Origin: Bog-473 sp963764305 | GTDB taxonomy: Bacteria > Actinomycetota > Acidimicrobiia > Acidimicrobiales > RAAP-2 | DNA length: 64,000 bases | Direction: 5' to 3' | NCBI GenBank assembly: GCA_963764305.1 | Contig: CAVXSD010000006.1 | Span: 760,739 to 824,738 of the forward strand | Shown here: piece by piece, positions 45,598 through 54,146 of the stretch | Numbering within the stretch: the first letter of the stretch is position 1 | How the letters are laid out: each line of letters opens with the position of its first letter | Notes under the pieces: model-generated | The model's database searches: none | Told to the model about the DNA's origin: nothing | What the model saw: only the letters and a program-made list of their open reading frames with translations | Translations under genes and position numbers: made by a program

Positions 45598-45870
45598 ATG
45601 TCTGACCCGGATTCTGGTCCCAGCAACAAGAACAGCTCCCGACTCGGTGGTGGGGCGATTGCATCGCTCATCGGAGTTGGACTGCTTCTGATATTCATCA
45701 TCCAAAACACCGAGAAGATCAGACTTCACTTCTTAGTCTGGTACTTCTCCTGGCCGCTGTGGCTCTATACCATCGTCATTGCAGTCTTCGGGGCCTTGTT
45801 GTGGTTCGGACTTGGTGTCATGCGTCGCCACAGACGCCGGAAAGAGCGCCGCGAATACAGACGGGGCTGA
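45598..45870 (+). CDS. LapA-domain (DUF1049) small membrane protein
   Basis: 90 aa from ATG 45598 with GAGGAAGGGGG upstream. Two hydrophobic helices (AIASLIGVGLLLIFIIQN and LWLYTIVIAVFGALLWFGLGV) separated by the short loop TEKIRLHFLVWYFSWP, the family's typical form, and a basic cytoplasmic tail RRHRRRKERR. Related proteins act in envelope lipopolysaccharide or stress assembly. In actinobacteria the role is unknown. Confidence 0.85.
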   Translation: MSDPDSGPSNKNSSRLGGGAIASLIGVGLLLIFIIQNTEKIRLHFLVWYFSWPLWLYTIVIAVFGALLWFGLGVMRRHRRRKERREYRRG

Positions 45871-46136
45871 GGGGAAGAAGCTGTGCCGTCTTGCTGCTTC
45901 CAGAAGGAGTGCTCCGTGCGACGCCGAGAAGCCCCGAGAACTTCTCACCAAAGCGCACACAGCCGCGATGGCACATGGGGTAAGGGACCGTAGAGCGACG
46001 AGCCGCTGCGGTACTTGAGCGCTTGGACACCTTAGGAGCCCACCACCTGCCCCCATGGATTCGTACCGGGGCACGCCAGTCAGAAGCCCTCGGGTACAAG
46101 TATTGCGAGAACCGACTACTCAACTGGGGGTCTACC

Positions 46137-46487
46137 GTGACGAGTGGGGAGACTTCGGAGTCCTGGCTCAGCGCTACTGTCCGCATCGGCAAAGGGTTTC
46201 GCCCGATTACTCAATACGGTCGACTGAAGATCAGCGACGCAGAACTCGCATTGGAGCATGGCGACGGGCGCGTCATCACAAACGCACCCCTCAGTAACAT
46301 CTCGGTTGAGAAGCTGCGATTTGGAAGAAAGGGGCTCGGTATCTGGGTGAGCGGCGTCAGATACATAGTGGACGCTCCTTTGCCTGACTCGTCCTCCCCG
46401 AAAGGGAGGGATTACTACACGTCGGAGCTGATCGACCAAGTCTTGAGTTTCATATCTACTCATGGAGGTCGTGTCGGCAAGCCGTGA
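46137..46487 (+). CDS. Hypothetical protein (PH-like beta domain)
   Basis: 116 aa from GTG 46137. Beta-rich sequence with RLKISDAELALEHGDGRVITNAPLSNISVEKLRFG and GIWVSGVRYIVDAPL resembles a small pleckstrin-like fold found in some actinobacterial proteins, but I cannot name a family. No operon partner is visible. Confidence 0.55.
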   Translation: MTSGETSESWLSATVRIGKGFRPITQYGRLKISDAELALEHGDGRVITNAPLSNISVEKLRFGRKGLGIWVSGVRYIVDAPLPDSSSPKGRDYYTSELIDQVLSFISTHGGRVGKP

Positions 46488-47308
46488 ACTGACCTCGCAG
46501 CGGTGCCCATCCACCCCAGATCACGTGCGGTGCGCAGACAACTTGAAGCTCGACGTTCCTCATGTTTAGGAGTGCCCAACTTCGCCGGTCAGGTCGCGAC
46601 GGGCCGGGCAGAACGCCGCGAACGTTGGTTGATACGGAACTAACCGGACCCGGCTCTTACTTCACTAACTTTCCACTCCGCCGGCTTGGACCGTCAGCTT
46701 CGGCGCGTGTTCTCGACACGCTTCGACGTTTCAGCTGCGGCTCGTACGATCTCGTCAGATGCCCTTCCACGCGGGTCCCCGCGGCAACGGTCAGCCTGTA
46801 GCTGGCGGGACTGCACCATTCGGAAGTACCGACCCCGGCTGGGGACTGAAGGCGGCGATGAGGTCTCCGGGCTCGGGCATCAGGCTCACGAGCCAAGGGA
46901 AAGACCGGGGGCGGCGGTTCAACCCCGGCACCGTCGACAGGGTTGAACCGTCCCCACCTCACCCTGACCCAGGAGAACCTGATCAGAATGGCCCCGAGGT
47001 AATAGACCGAGCGGCGGCGACACCTGATACACGTGGCCCGGGCCGCGCAAACCACCGCGAGCACCGAGCAAGCAATCCGCGACAGCGCGTATAACTCGTC
47101 GAGGTTCGCTCGGATACCACCTGCGATGTCGCAGGTGAGCACAGCGTTTGGTGCTTGCTGCTAGTCCCAAAAACAGTGCCGCGAATCAGTCTCTTCCGGC
47201 TGAGTAGCTAGTGGGGTCACACAGCCCGGTCATCGTCCTCACCTAGGGTCAGATCACCGAAGCCTTGGACGACCGAACTCACGCAACCCCGTAAGGCCGT
47301 CCAGATGG
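46488..47308. other. About 820 bp with no supported gene
   Basis: Several frames are open but none shows family motifs, ribosome sites or consistent composition. It includes the first copy of a 22-bp repeat (46867-46888) shared with 47466-47487, and CCCCGGCACC/GGTTGAACC-like inverted segments near 46917-46950. Confidence 0.5.
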
Positions 47309-47488
47309 TCAGGACAGCTCCACACACGCCACCGCGGTCACCTTCGGCGAGAACCAGCGCCCGTCCATGAGGGCGACTCGTGGCAGTGGGTCGCCTGAAG
47401 GTTCCGGTCGTACAGCATCCGCCAGCAGCGTCCCGGCTCGCTCATGAAAGCCAGGACACGGGTCGCCGGGCTCGGGCATCGGGCTCAT
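47309..47488 (-). CDS. Possible 59-aa hypothetical protein
   Basis: ATG 47488 starts MSPMPEPGDPCPGFHERAGTLL and the frame ends RWFSPKVTAVACVELS. No ribosome site of note. The N-terminal MPEPGD coding sequence is duplicated upstream at 46867, where another minus-strand frame reads MPEPGDLIAAF, suggesting two related small genes or gene fragments. Confidence 0.35.
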   Translation of the reverse strand: MSPMPEPGDPCPGFHERAGTLLADAVRPEPSGDPLPRVALMDGRWFSPKVTAVACVELS

Positions 47489-47573
47489 GGGGCGACGGTA
47501 GACCGACTGTGGCTCTCGTGACCTACACAGCGCCCCAAACCGGCGGTCGGGGACACCGGCCTCACGGCGATTC

Positions 47574-48614
47574 TCAGTTAGAGATCGTGATGGAGACGCC
47601 AGGACTCGTCCAGGTGCCACATGGACCGTAAGTAAGCCGGCTAGTAAGGGTGTAGGTGCCGTTCGGCACAGTGGTCGAGTCGAAACCTCCCAGCCACCCG
47701 ACGTACGTCGGTGTCCCCGTGGCTATGACGAAATTGGTCAGCGTCCCACCGTTGAGCTCGTAGACGACCTTGGTCGTCCCGGGCGAGGCGCTCGCGTCGA
47801 GCCATTGCCCACCCGTCACGGTGGCACCGTTGGACGGGACGCCCACAGTGGTGCTGGGCAGCGGGTTGATCACCGAGACGAACGCCGGCGTGCTCCACAC
47901 AGTGACACCGCCCGGGAACGAAGCCACGCTCTGGAGGGCGTAGTCCTGGTCGTTGCCGGCGCAGCCGTTGGGCACGCTCGTCGAGTCCCAGAGAGCGATC
48001 CAGCCCCAGATGGTGGGGGTGGCGGTCGCGATCACGCTATCAACTATCCCGCCAAAGAGATGGAAGACGACCGAGGTCGCCGCTGGTAAGGCCGTCCCTG
48101 GTGAGGCGGTGGCGTCGAGCACCACCCTGGTACCCGACACGGTGGCAACGGTCGGAGGAATCACGATCGCGGTGCTCGGCGGCACGTTGTTCACCGTGAT
48201 CGCGATGCCGGGGCTGTAGGCGGTTTGGCCACCAGCATCGGTGACCAGGCTCTGCAGCGTGTAGGAGCCGTTCGAGGGACCGGTGGTGTCCCACAGGGCG
48301 ATGTAGCCGTAGAGGGTGGGCGTGGCGGTGGCGATGACGGTCTGGTTGTAGGACCCACCGGTGAGCACGAACTGGACCTTGGCCACCCCGGCGGGGGCCG
48401 ACGCCGAGGCATCGAGAACTGCACTCGTTCCCGAGAGGGTGGCCCCGGTCGACGGAACGAGAACCGTGGTGGTCAGCGCCGTCGCGGCCGCTGTGGTTGG
48501 GTCTTGCAGCGGACGGTCAGTTCCCTTGGCCGCGCCCATTGCTGGTGCAGCTGGGGTCATGGCGACGAGCGCGAGCACCACGCTTGAGAGAAAGATGAGC
48601 TTGCGTAGTGGCAT
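47574..48614 (-). CDS. Secreted triple Ig-like repeat protein
   Basis: 346 aa with a signal peptide (PLRKLIFLSSVVLALVAMTPAAPAMGA). Three tandem domains of about 90 residues share GATLSGTSAVLDASAS, a V..TGG...VIATATPT.YG.IALWDTT pattern and a closing YTLQS. These are bacterial Ig/Big-like surface modules, so the protein probably lines or leaves the cell envelope. Related tandem forms are common in Acidimicrobiia. Confidence 0.8.
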   Translation of the reverse strand: MPLRKLIFLSSVVLALVAMTPAAPAMGAAKGTDRPLQDPTTAAATALTTTVLVPSTGATLSGTSAVLDASASAPAGVAKVQFVLTGGSYNQTVIATATPTLYGYIALWDTTGPSNGSYTLQSLVTDAGGQTAYSPGIAITVNNVPPSTAIVIPPTVATVSGTRVVLDATASPGTALPAATSVVFHLFGGIVDSVIATATPTIWGWIALWDSTSVPNGCAGNDQDYALQSVASFPGGVTVWSTPAFVSVINPLPSTTVGVPSNGATVTGGQWLDASASPGTTKVVYELNGGTLTNFVIATGTPTYVGWLGGFDSTTVPNGTYTLTSRLTYGPCGTWTSPGVSITISN

Positions 48615-48660
48615 ATCGTGTTACTCCCTTCTCGCAGGGGCCTGTCACGAAGGCTGCATC

Positions 48661-48753
48661 TCAGGCGTTCACCCAGGCGTTGCGGCCCAACAGTGAGACT
48701 GCCGCAATGCCGCCACCGGTGACGGCTGCGCGACGCCAGCGCAGTTTGTTCAT
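48661..48753 (-). CDS. 30-aa Arg/Gly-rich peptide
   Basis: ATG 48753 has a GAAGGAAAG ribosome site at good spacing. The reading MNKLRWRRAAVTGGGIAAVSLLGRN ends with NAWVNA, a twin-arginine-like N-terminus and one hydrophobic segment, so it could be a membrane-associated micropeptide or a truncated exported protein. It precedes the secreted Ig protein gene on the same strand by 46 bp and may be its leader gene. Confidence 0.4.
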   Translation of the reverse strand: MNKLRWRRAAVTGGGIAAVSLLGRNAWVNA

Positions 48754-49052
48754 GACTTTCCTTCTCTCGCTCGACGTGAACACCGCGCCCGCTCCGAGCC
48801 TCTAGCCCCGCGCCTCCACTACTGCCATTCTCCGCCTGCTCCGGCGTCCCCGACACGGGAATTGGCCCTTTGCCGTTGTTGCTAAGCGCTCGATAAACGC
48901 CGGATGCGGAGGTCACGCCACCGGAACCCCCGTCTCAGTTCCGGCGAACTGGGCACCAGAGCCCGGTCGTAGGGCCGTAGCCTGGACCAGTTCGATTGGG
49001 CCCGACGTAAGACCCACATGATGACCATCTGGCTATGGAGGCATGGTTCACG

Positions 49053-49475
49053 ATGACGACAGAAGGCTTGTGGCAGATCGTGGCCGATGCACGCAACGGG
49101 ATCCTGGCCACCATCGGCGTGGACGGCACCCCACAGCTATCGAACATCTACTACCTGTGTGACCCCTCCACCGAACGCGTCCGGTTCTCGACCACGACCG
49201 TCCGGATCAAAGGCCGCAACCTGCTGCGGGACCCCCGGACGGCGATCCACGTCCCGGGCCCGGACTTCTTCAACTTCGCCGTCGTTGCAGGGCCGGTCTC
49301 GCTGGCCGTAGTCCGGGAGCCCGACGACGCCGCCGTCGAGAAGCTGTTCGATATCCACGCCGGATTGGGAGCGACATCAGAACGAGATGGCTTTGGCGAG
49401 GAGATGCTGGCCGACCACCGAATGGCTGTCGAACTTCACGTCGAACGTATATACGGGCAGATCCTCGACCGCTGA
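49053..49475 (+). CDS. PPOX-class F420/FMN-dependent oxidoreductase
   Basis: 140 aa from ATG 49053, which has a GGAGGC ribosome site ten bases upstream; ATG 49035 is less likely. Split-barrel flavin fold: NGILATIGVDGTPQLSNIYYLCDP, RIKGRNLLRDPRTAIHV, and the C-terminal RMAVELHVERIYGQ. Members of this group often use F420 in actinobacteria to reduce enones and aflatoxin-like substrates. The exact cofactor is not decided. Confidence 0.85.
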   Translation: MTTEGLWQIVADARNGILATIGVDGTPQLSNIYYLCDPSTERVRFSTTTVRIKGRNLLRDPRTAIHVPGPDFFNFAVVAGPVSLAVVREPDDAAVEKLFDIHAGLGATSERDGFGEEMLADHRMAVELHVERIYGQILDR

Positions 49476-49679
49476 CCGGTGGGCAGCCGCCGGGTATACG
49501 CGTCGCGCCAGAGGGGTTGCACCCATTCCCGGCGTTCTGGGGCACCTCGGACCCTGATCGGTATCGGCTGTTCGGACGCCATGGATGACTCAGAGGTGTG
49601 GCAACTACCCGATGCACCCACGCCAGGATCGGCATCCTGGAAGGGCTCCTAACAGAGTCGCCCTTTACCTGGTAATGCT

Positions 49680-50309
49680 TTGCCCATCACTACGTTGCGC
49701 GAACGACTGTTGGCGGAGCCTCCGAATACGCCCCCTTACGTCCTTGAAAACGTTGGGGCAGCCGAACCGCAGCTCGTCGTTCGGGCCTTGGGTACCGACT
49801 GGTTAGCCACCGATTCGGCGTGGATCAGCATCGGATGGTTGGTCGTCCTTGGCCAGATCATGGCGAGAGTGCTCCCAGGTCGCTCGAGCCGTGGACGGAC
49901 ATTGGCCGGCCTGGGCTTCACTGGACTTACGGGCGTCAGCATGCTCGCCCATCAGATCGGGACCATCGCAACAGCCAGATCCGTTGGAGCACCGATGAGG
50001 GCCGTGGTCTTCACAGCGACGCTCGCGTACAACACGTACCCAGAGGAGGCGCCTCTACCAGCACGTGTCCATATGACCCGAGCGCTCGGCGGCCCCGCTG
50101 GAAATCTCCTTCTCGGCGTCGTCGCCTTGAAGTTGCACCGTCGGTACCCACGAATCCGGGCCCTGGCCTACTTGGGCTGGCTCAACGTGTTGTTCACTTG
50201 CGCCGCCTTGACACCGCTTCCCACAATGGACGGGGGCGCCGCCATCCGAGCGTGGCGTCAGCGCCAAAGAGAGCGAGATCCGCAGCTCGGGGACGCAGCC
50301 GACGAGTAG
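49680..50309 (+). CDS. Site-2-protease-like membrane protein, degenerate active site
   Basis: 209 aa from TTG 49680 (weak start; a later one is possible). Four to five hydrophobic segments. The family layout is present: a would-be HExxH (here LAHQIGTI), then RALGGPAGNLLLGVVAL and LTPLPTMDGGAAI at the place of the NPxPxLDGG motif. In the first motif Glu is Gln and the second His is Thr, so it is probably not a peptidase. It could be a pseudoprotease regulator. Confidence 0.55.
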   Translation: MPITTLRERLLAEPPNTPPYVLENVGAAEPQLVVRALGTDWLATDSAWISIGWLVVLGQIMARVLPGRSSRGRTLAGLGFTGLTGVSMLAHQIGTIATARSVGAPMRAVVFTATLAYNTYPEEAPLPARVHMTRALGGPAGNLLLGVVALKLHRRYPRIRALAYLGWLNVLFTCAALTPLPTMDGGAAIRAWRQRQRERDPQLGDAADE

Positions 50310-50471
50310 GCAAATCCAAGTAGCCCACCATCCGGGCGATCGGGGACACCCCCACCGGCGATGAGCGACATTCGCATTTGACCAGAGTCCATATTTGCAG
50401 CTAGACGCTCGGCTGAAGAATTTTGCGCCGACAAAGCGGTTCCCCGTGGATCGGGGTAACGATCGAGACAC

Positions 50472-51860
50472 GTGAGGATCGACATGGATCACGATGAGCG
50501 GCTGGTTGCGAGCGAGGCGCTGATCAATGAGTGCGCGCAGCGTGTCCCCGAATGGGTCAAGGCATTGGATCGGCCCACCACACCGGCAGTGTCCCCGAGC
50601 TTCGGGCCGCTTGCTGGCCTGCGGGCGGTGGGCACCGGGGTCTTGATCGCCCAGCCCTACATCGGCACGAAACTGGCCGAGTTCGGGTGCGAGGTGATTC
50701 ACATCGAACGAGCTGGTGGGGACCCTTTCCGCACGACCGCGCCGTTCATCACACGCGGACCGCGATCGCACGGCGCGGACGAGGCCGAGGTCGCCAAGAA
50801 CAAGCTGTCGATGGGACTAGACCTCAAGCAGGCCAAGGGCGTCGAGTTGCTCATGGCGTTGTGGAAGATCTCCGACGTGTGGATGGAATCTTCGGCGCCG
50901 GGCACCCTGGAACGCAACGGGATCTGCAACGAGTTGGCGCTGGCGGTCAATCCGCGCCTCGTGATCGTTCGAGTCTCGACCTACGGCCAGTTCGGTGAAC
51001 CCGACTACCTGGGCCGTCCCGGGTACGACGCGTTGGCACAGGCGTACGGCGGGATGATGAACATCACGGGTGACCCCTTGGGCCCACCGCAGCGGGCCAA
51101 GACGTTCACCGGTGACTACATCACCGCGCTCACCGGCTGGGCGGCGACAATGATGGCGTTGTGGGAGGTCAACAAGACTGGACGGGGCCAGGTCATCGAT
51201 CTCGCCCAGTACGAGGCGGTCGCTCAGACCAACGGCAACACCTTGCCCCTGTACACCGGGGACGGTGTCGCCTACGGCCACACCGGGAACAAGGCGCCCG
51301 GCTTCCAGCCCTACGACACCTTCCAATGCCGAGACGGCTGGGTCTTCGTCGGTGTACTCGGCCCGGTCATGTTCCCCCGGATTGTCAGGCTCCTCGGGCT
51401 CGACGACGACGAGTTCAGCTTCGATGCATGCTCCAAGGACGCGGCCGCCGTGAGTTCGCCGAAAGGCCTGGAGTTCGACCGAGCCCTGCGCGAGTACTGC
51501 GCGGCGCGGACCGCGCTCGAGGTCGAGACCCTTCTTAACGACGCGCAGATCGGTTGCTCACGCGTGTTCGGGGTGCAGGACCAGTACGAAGACGCGCACT
51601 ATCGCGCCCGCGAGATGACCGTCCCCGTCCTTGACCGCCAATCAGGCGTCCCCGTCCACGTATATGGCGTGATCCCCAAGCTCTCCCTCACACCAGGACA
51701 GATCTGGCGAGGGGCACCGGCAATCGGCGAAGACACCACCCAGATCCTCAACAGCATGCTCGGCCTCTCCGAGGATCGCATCACCGAGCTCTACACCGAG
51801 CACGTCGTGCACCGAACCGAACCCTTCACCACGGCCCAAGCCACACCTGCCCACCCCTGA
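50472..51860 (+). CDS. CaiB/BaiF-type (family III) CoA-transferase
   Basis: 462 aa from GTG 50472 (ATG 50484 is the alternative). Family III CoA-transferase: GTGVLIAQPYIGTKLAEFGCEVIHIE, KNKLSMGLDLKQAKGVELL, and the nucleophilic Asp in RPGYDALAQAYGGMM near residue 185. GHTGNKAPGFQPYDTF also resembles L-carnitine CoA-transferase CaiB. It moves CoA between an acyl-CoA and a free acid. No crotonobetaine reductase or BCCT transporter is nearby. Confidence 0.9.
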   Translation: MRIDMDHDERLVASEALINECAQRVPEWVKALDRPTTPAVSPSFGPLAGLRAVGTGVLIAQPYIGTKLAEFGCEVIHIERAGGDPFRTTAPFITRGPRSHGADEAEVAKNKLSMGLDLKQAKGVELLMALWKISDVWMESSAPGTLERNGICNELALAVNPRLVIVRVSTYGQFGEPDYLGRPGYDALAQAYGGMMNITGDPLGPPQRAKTFTGDYITALTGWAATMMALWEVNKTGRGQVIDLAQYEAVAQTNGNTLPLYTGDGVAYGHTGNKAPGFQPYDTFQCRDGWVFVGVLGPVMFPRIVRLLGLDDDEFSFDACSKDAAAVSSPKGLEFDRALREYCAARTALEVETLLNDAQIGCSRVFGVQDQYEDAHYRAREMTVPVLDRQSGVPVHVYGVIPKLSLTPGQIWRGAPAIGEDTTQILNSMLGLSEDRITELYTEHVVHRTEPFTTAQATPAHP

Positions 51861-52055
51861 GGAATCGATCGACCCCCGCAGAACAGCACATGAGGCGCCC
51901 TGAGCACGACCATGTCCGCCGGGCACTGCGCAGGTGGGCAAAGAGCGAGTGAGAGTGACCATCTCGCCAGGCGCTGGGCAGCCGTTTCGCTCGATGGCGA
52001 GTACCCGACGAGTGACGACTAGCCCAGTTGTGCCTGCTTGAGACTTAGCTCCGGG

Positions 52056-52155
52056 CGCTAGGGCGATTTCCTAGCGTTAAGGGGTCCCGGTGGGGTCGCT
52101 CTCGTAGTGCCTGCCCCCGGCTTCTGTCGGGTGGCTTTCGTGCGAAGAGCGTCCC
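52056..52155 (+). ncRNA. Candidate bridge RNA region of element II
   Basis: Two stem-loops lie upstream of the element II transposase: a 7-bp stem CGCTAGG-gcgattt-CCTAGCG (52056-52076) and GGGTCGCTCT/AGAGCGTCCC (52093-52102 and 52146-52155, one T-T mismatch) with an inner CCCG/CGGG hairpin. The architecture suits an IS110-type bridge RNA; no guide match was established. A donor-like sequence CTCAAAAGAGGATCGAGCAC follows at 52180. Confidence 0.35.
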
Positions 52156-52254
52156 ATCGGGGCTTCGCCCACGGAGTGGCTCAAAAGAGGATCGAGCACG
52201 AACATCCGCAAGCAGGAGTGCCCCCGTGGTTCACATCAACCAAAGGAGGTAGTC

Positions 52255-53274
52255 ATGAATGTGGTGATCGGGGTCGACCCCCACAAGGCATCGCACACAG
52301 CGGTGGCCATCGACGAGGCTGAAGATGAGGTCTCCAGCGTCAAGGTGCGTGCGACCCATCGTCAGGTCGAACAACTGGTGCGTTGGGCCGAGCCGTTCGA
52401 GAAACGGAGGTGGGCCATCGAGTCGGCGGGCGGGACGGGCTACCTGTTGGCCCAACAGCTCGTGGCGCAGGGTGAGGAGGTGCTTGACGTCCCGGCCACC
52501 TTGGCCTCTCGGATCCGGGTGCTCGGCACCGGTCGTTCCAACAAGAACGACCCCAATGACGCCCACTCGATCGCCATCGCCGCCTTTCGGGCCCCGAGCC
52601 TGCGCAGCGTGGAGGTGGCTGATCACTCCCAGGTCCTGCGGATCCTGGCCAAGCGCAATGTCGACCTCGGCAGCCACCGGACTCGGGTCGTATGTCGACT
52701 CCATGCGCTCTTGGCCGAGCTCGCTCCGGGCGGAATCGCCAAGGAATTGTACGTTTCTGACGGCGAGAGGTTCTTGGCCAACATCACGCCTCAGACCCCC
52801 GCCGAGCAGGTCCGCTACGACATGGCCCTCGAGCTCCTCGACGATATCCGCCGCCTCGACGAGCAGACCAAGGTGTCGCACCGCCGGATCCGCCTCGCCA
52901 TCAAGGCGTCGGAGACCTCGGTGACCGAGATCTATGGAGTCGGTCCGATCGTCGCCGCACAGCTCATCGGCTATGCCGGCGACGTGCGCCGTTTCGCCAA
53001 CCGCGATGCCTTTGCCTCCTACAACGGGACGGCACCGGTCGAATTCGCTTCGGGTGGTCGAGTCGTCCATCGCGTCTCCCAACGCGGGAACCGCCGGCTC
53101 AACCACGCGCTGCACATGGCCGCCGTCACCCAGATCCGCAATCCCGGAACCGAAGGACGCATCTATTTCGAGCGCAAGGTCGCCGAGGGCAAAACCAAGA
53201 AAGAGGCGCTCCGCTCACTGAAGCGCCACATCAGCAACGCCGTCTACCGCCAGCTCCTCCTCGACGCGCGATAG
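52255..53274 (+). CDS. IS110-family transposase (element II)
   Basis: 339 aa, intact. Asp in VIGVDPHKASHT, Glu in WAIESAGGTGYL, paired Asp in KNDPNDAHSIAIAAF, helix-hairpin-helix VGPIVAAQLIGYAGDVRRF, and the likely catalytic Ser/Tyr region FASYNGTAPVEF. It has an AAAGGAGG ribosome site. Element III at 60830-61341 is a diverged C-terminal copy of this protein. Confidence 0.95.
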   Translation: MNVVIGVDPHKASHTAVAIDEAEDEVSSVKVRATHRQVEQLVRWAEPFEKRRWAIESAGGTGYLLAQQLVAQGEEVLDVPATLASRIRVLGTGRSNKNDPNDAHSIAIAAFRAPSLRSVEVADHSQVLRILAKRNVDLGSHRTRVVCRLHALLAELAPGGIAKELYVSDGERFLANITPQTPAEQVRYDMALELLDDIRRLDEQTKVSHRRIRLAIKASETSVTEIYGVGPIVAAQLIGYAGDVRRFANRDAFASYNGTAPVEFASGGRVVHRVSQRGNRRLNHALHMAAVTQIRNPGTEGRIYFERKVAEGKTKKEALRSLKRHISNAVYRQLLLDAR

Positions 53275-53505
53275 GGGGTCCGGGAGGACACTCAGGGACG
53301 ACTCGCTGCCTGCGTGACCGGCTCTTCACCCTGCGCGACCGGTTCTTCGGCGAAGTCACTCCCGAACCCATAGAAACCCTACGCCGTCATGCCCATCAAC
53401 GAAGGCTCTAATCGTCGCGCCTGGAAGTCCGCGGAATTGGGGTCTTGACTCAAAGAGGATTCGCACGGTGGCACCCCGTCCCGGCGATCTGGGACACCCG
53501 TTGGG

Positions 53506-54135
53506 TCAAGTACTTGTCCACCCTCCGTCAACCACCAGGGTCTGTCCGGTGACGTAGCTAGACGCATCCGATGCCAGGAACAAGAGCGGGCCGTCCAGCT
53601 CGTCGACCGTTGGTATCCGTCCCAACAACGACCGGGCTTCGATGCTCTCGACGAAGCTGGGGTCGAGGAGCCCTCCCATCAACTCTGTCGGAAAGTACCC
53701 GGGGGCGAGTGCGTTCACGCGTACTCCGCGTACTCCCATTGAGCAGCAAGGTGCCTGGTCAGATTGACCAACGCCCCCTTGGAGGCGTTGTACGCCGCCA
53801 TCGGGCTGCGAGATGCAACCAGCCCGAAGATGGATGAGACATTAATCACCGTCGCGCCATCGCTCATAAAGAGCAGTGGAGCCATGAGTCGGCACAGATC
53901 GAGGACCGCAACTAGATCGGTCTGAATCACCCTCGTGAGCTCCTCGAGAGACTCGTCCTCGATCGGCCCGTCGTCGCACATGCCCGCGTTGTTGACGAGT
54001 ATGTCGAGCCGTCCGAATCGGTCCGCAATCACCTCCGCCAGCGCGACGCGATGGCCAGCGGCAGCAATGTCTCCTGCGAGAACCATGGATCCCGACCGGT
54101 CGGCGAGCTGTTCGAGCTGGTCCTTTCGTCTGGTC
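53506..54135 (-). pseudogene. SDR remnant
   Basis: A truncated and frameshifted short-chain dehydrogenase. The C-terminal half (VRVNALAPGYFPTEL...SYVTGQTLVVDGGW) is in one frame and the N-terminal part (AGDIAAAGHRVALAEVIADRFGRLDILVNNAG...AAYNASKGALVNLT) in another, joined near 53740. The N-terminal Rossmann start is missing. Homology begins at about RRKDQLEQLADRSG, 12 bp from the MFS stop, so the gene was cut off there. Confidence 0.75.
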
Positions 54136-54146
54136 GGCCAGGCCGG

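Larger units (their letters stand above)
52056..53473 (+). mobile_element. IS110-family element II
   Basis: The right end is placed at about 53473 because the sequence from the stop codon to GACGG.GGCA is shared with element III (61342-61495 plus 63193-63219) and diverges just after. The left end is approximate, within the 394-bp noncoding region after the CoA-transferase gene. Its right end holds an uninterrupted copy of the site element IV uses (53441-53453). Confidence 0.6.
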
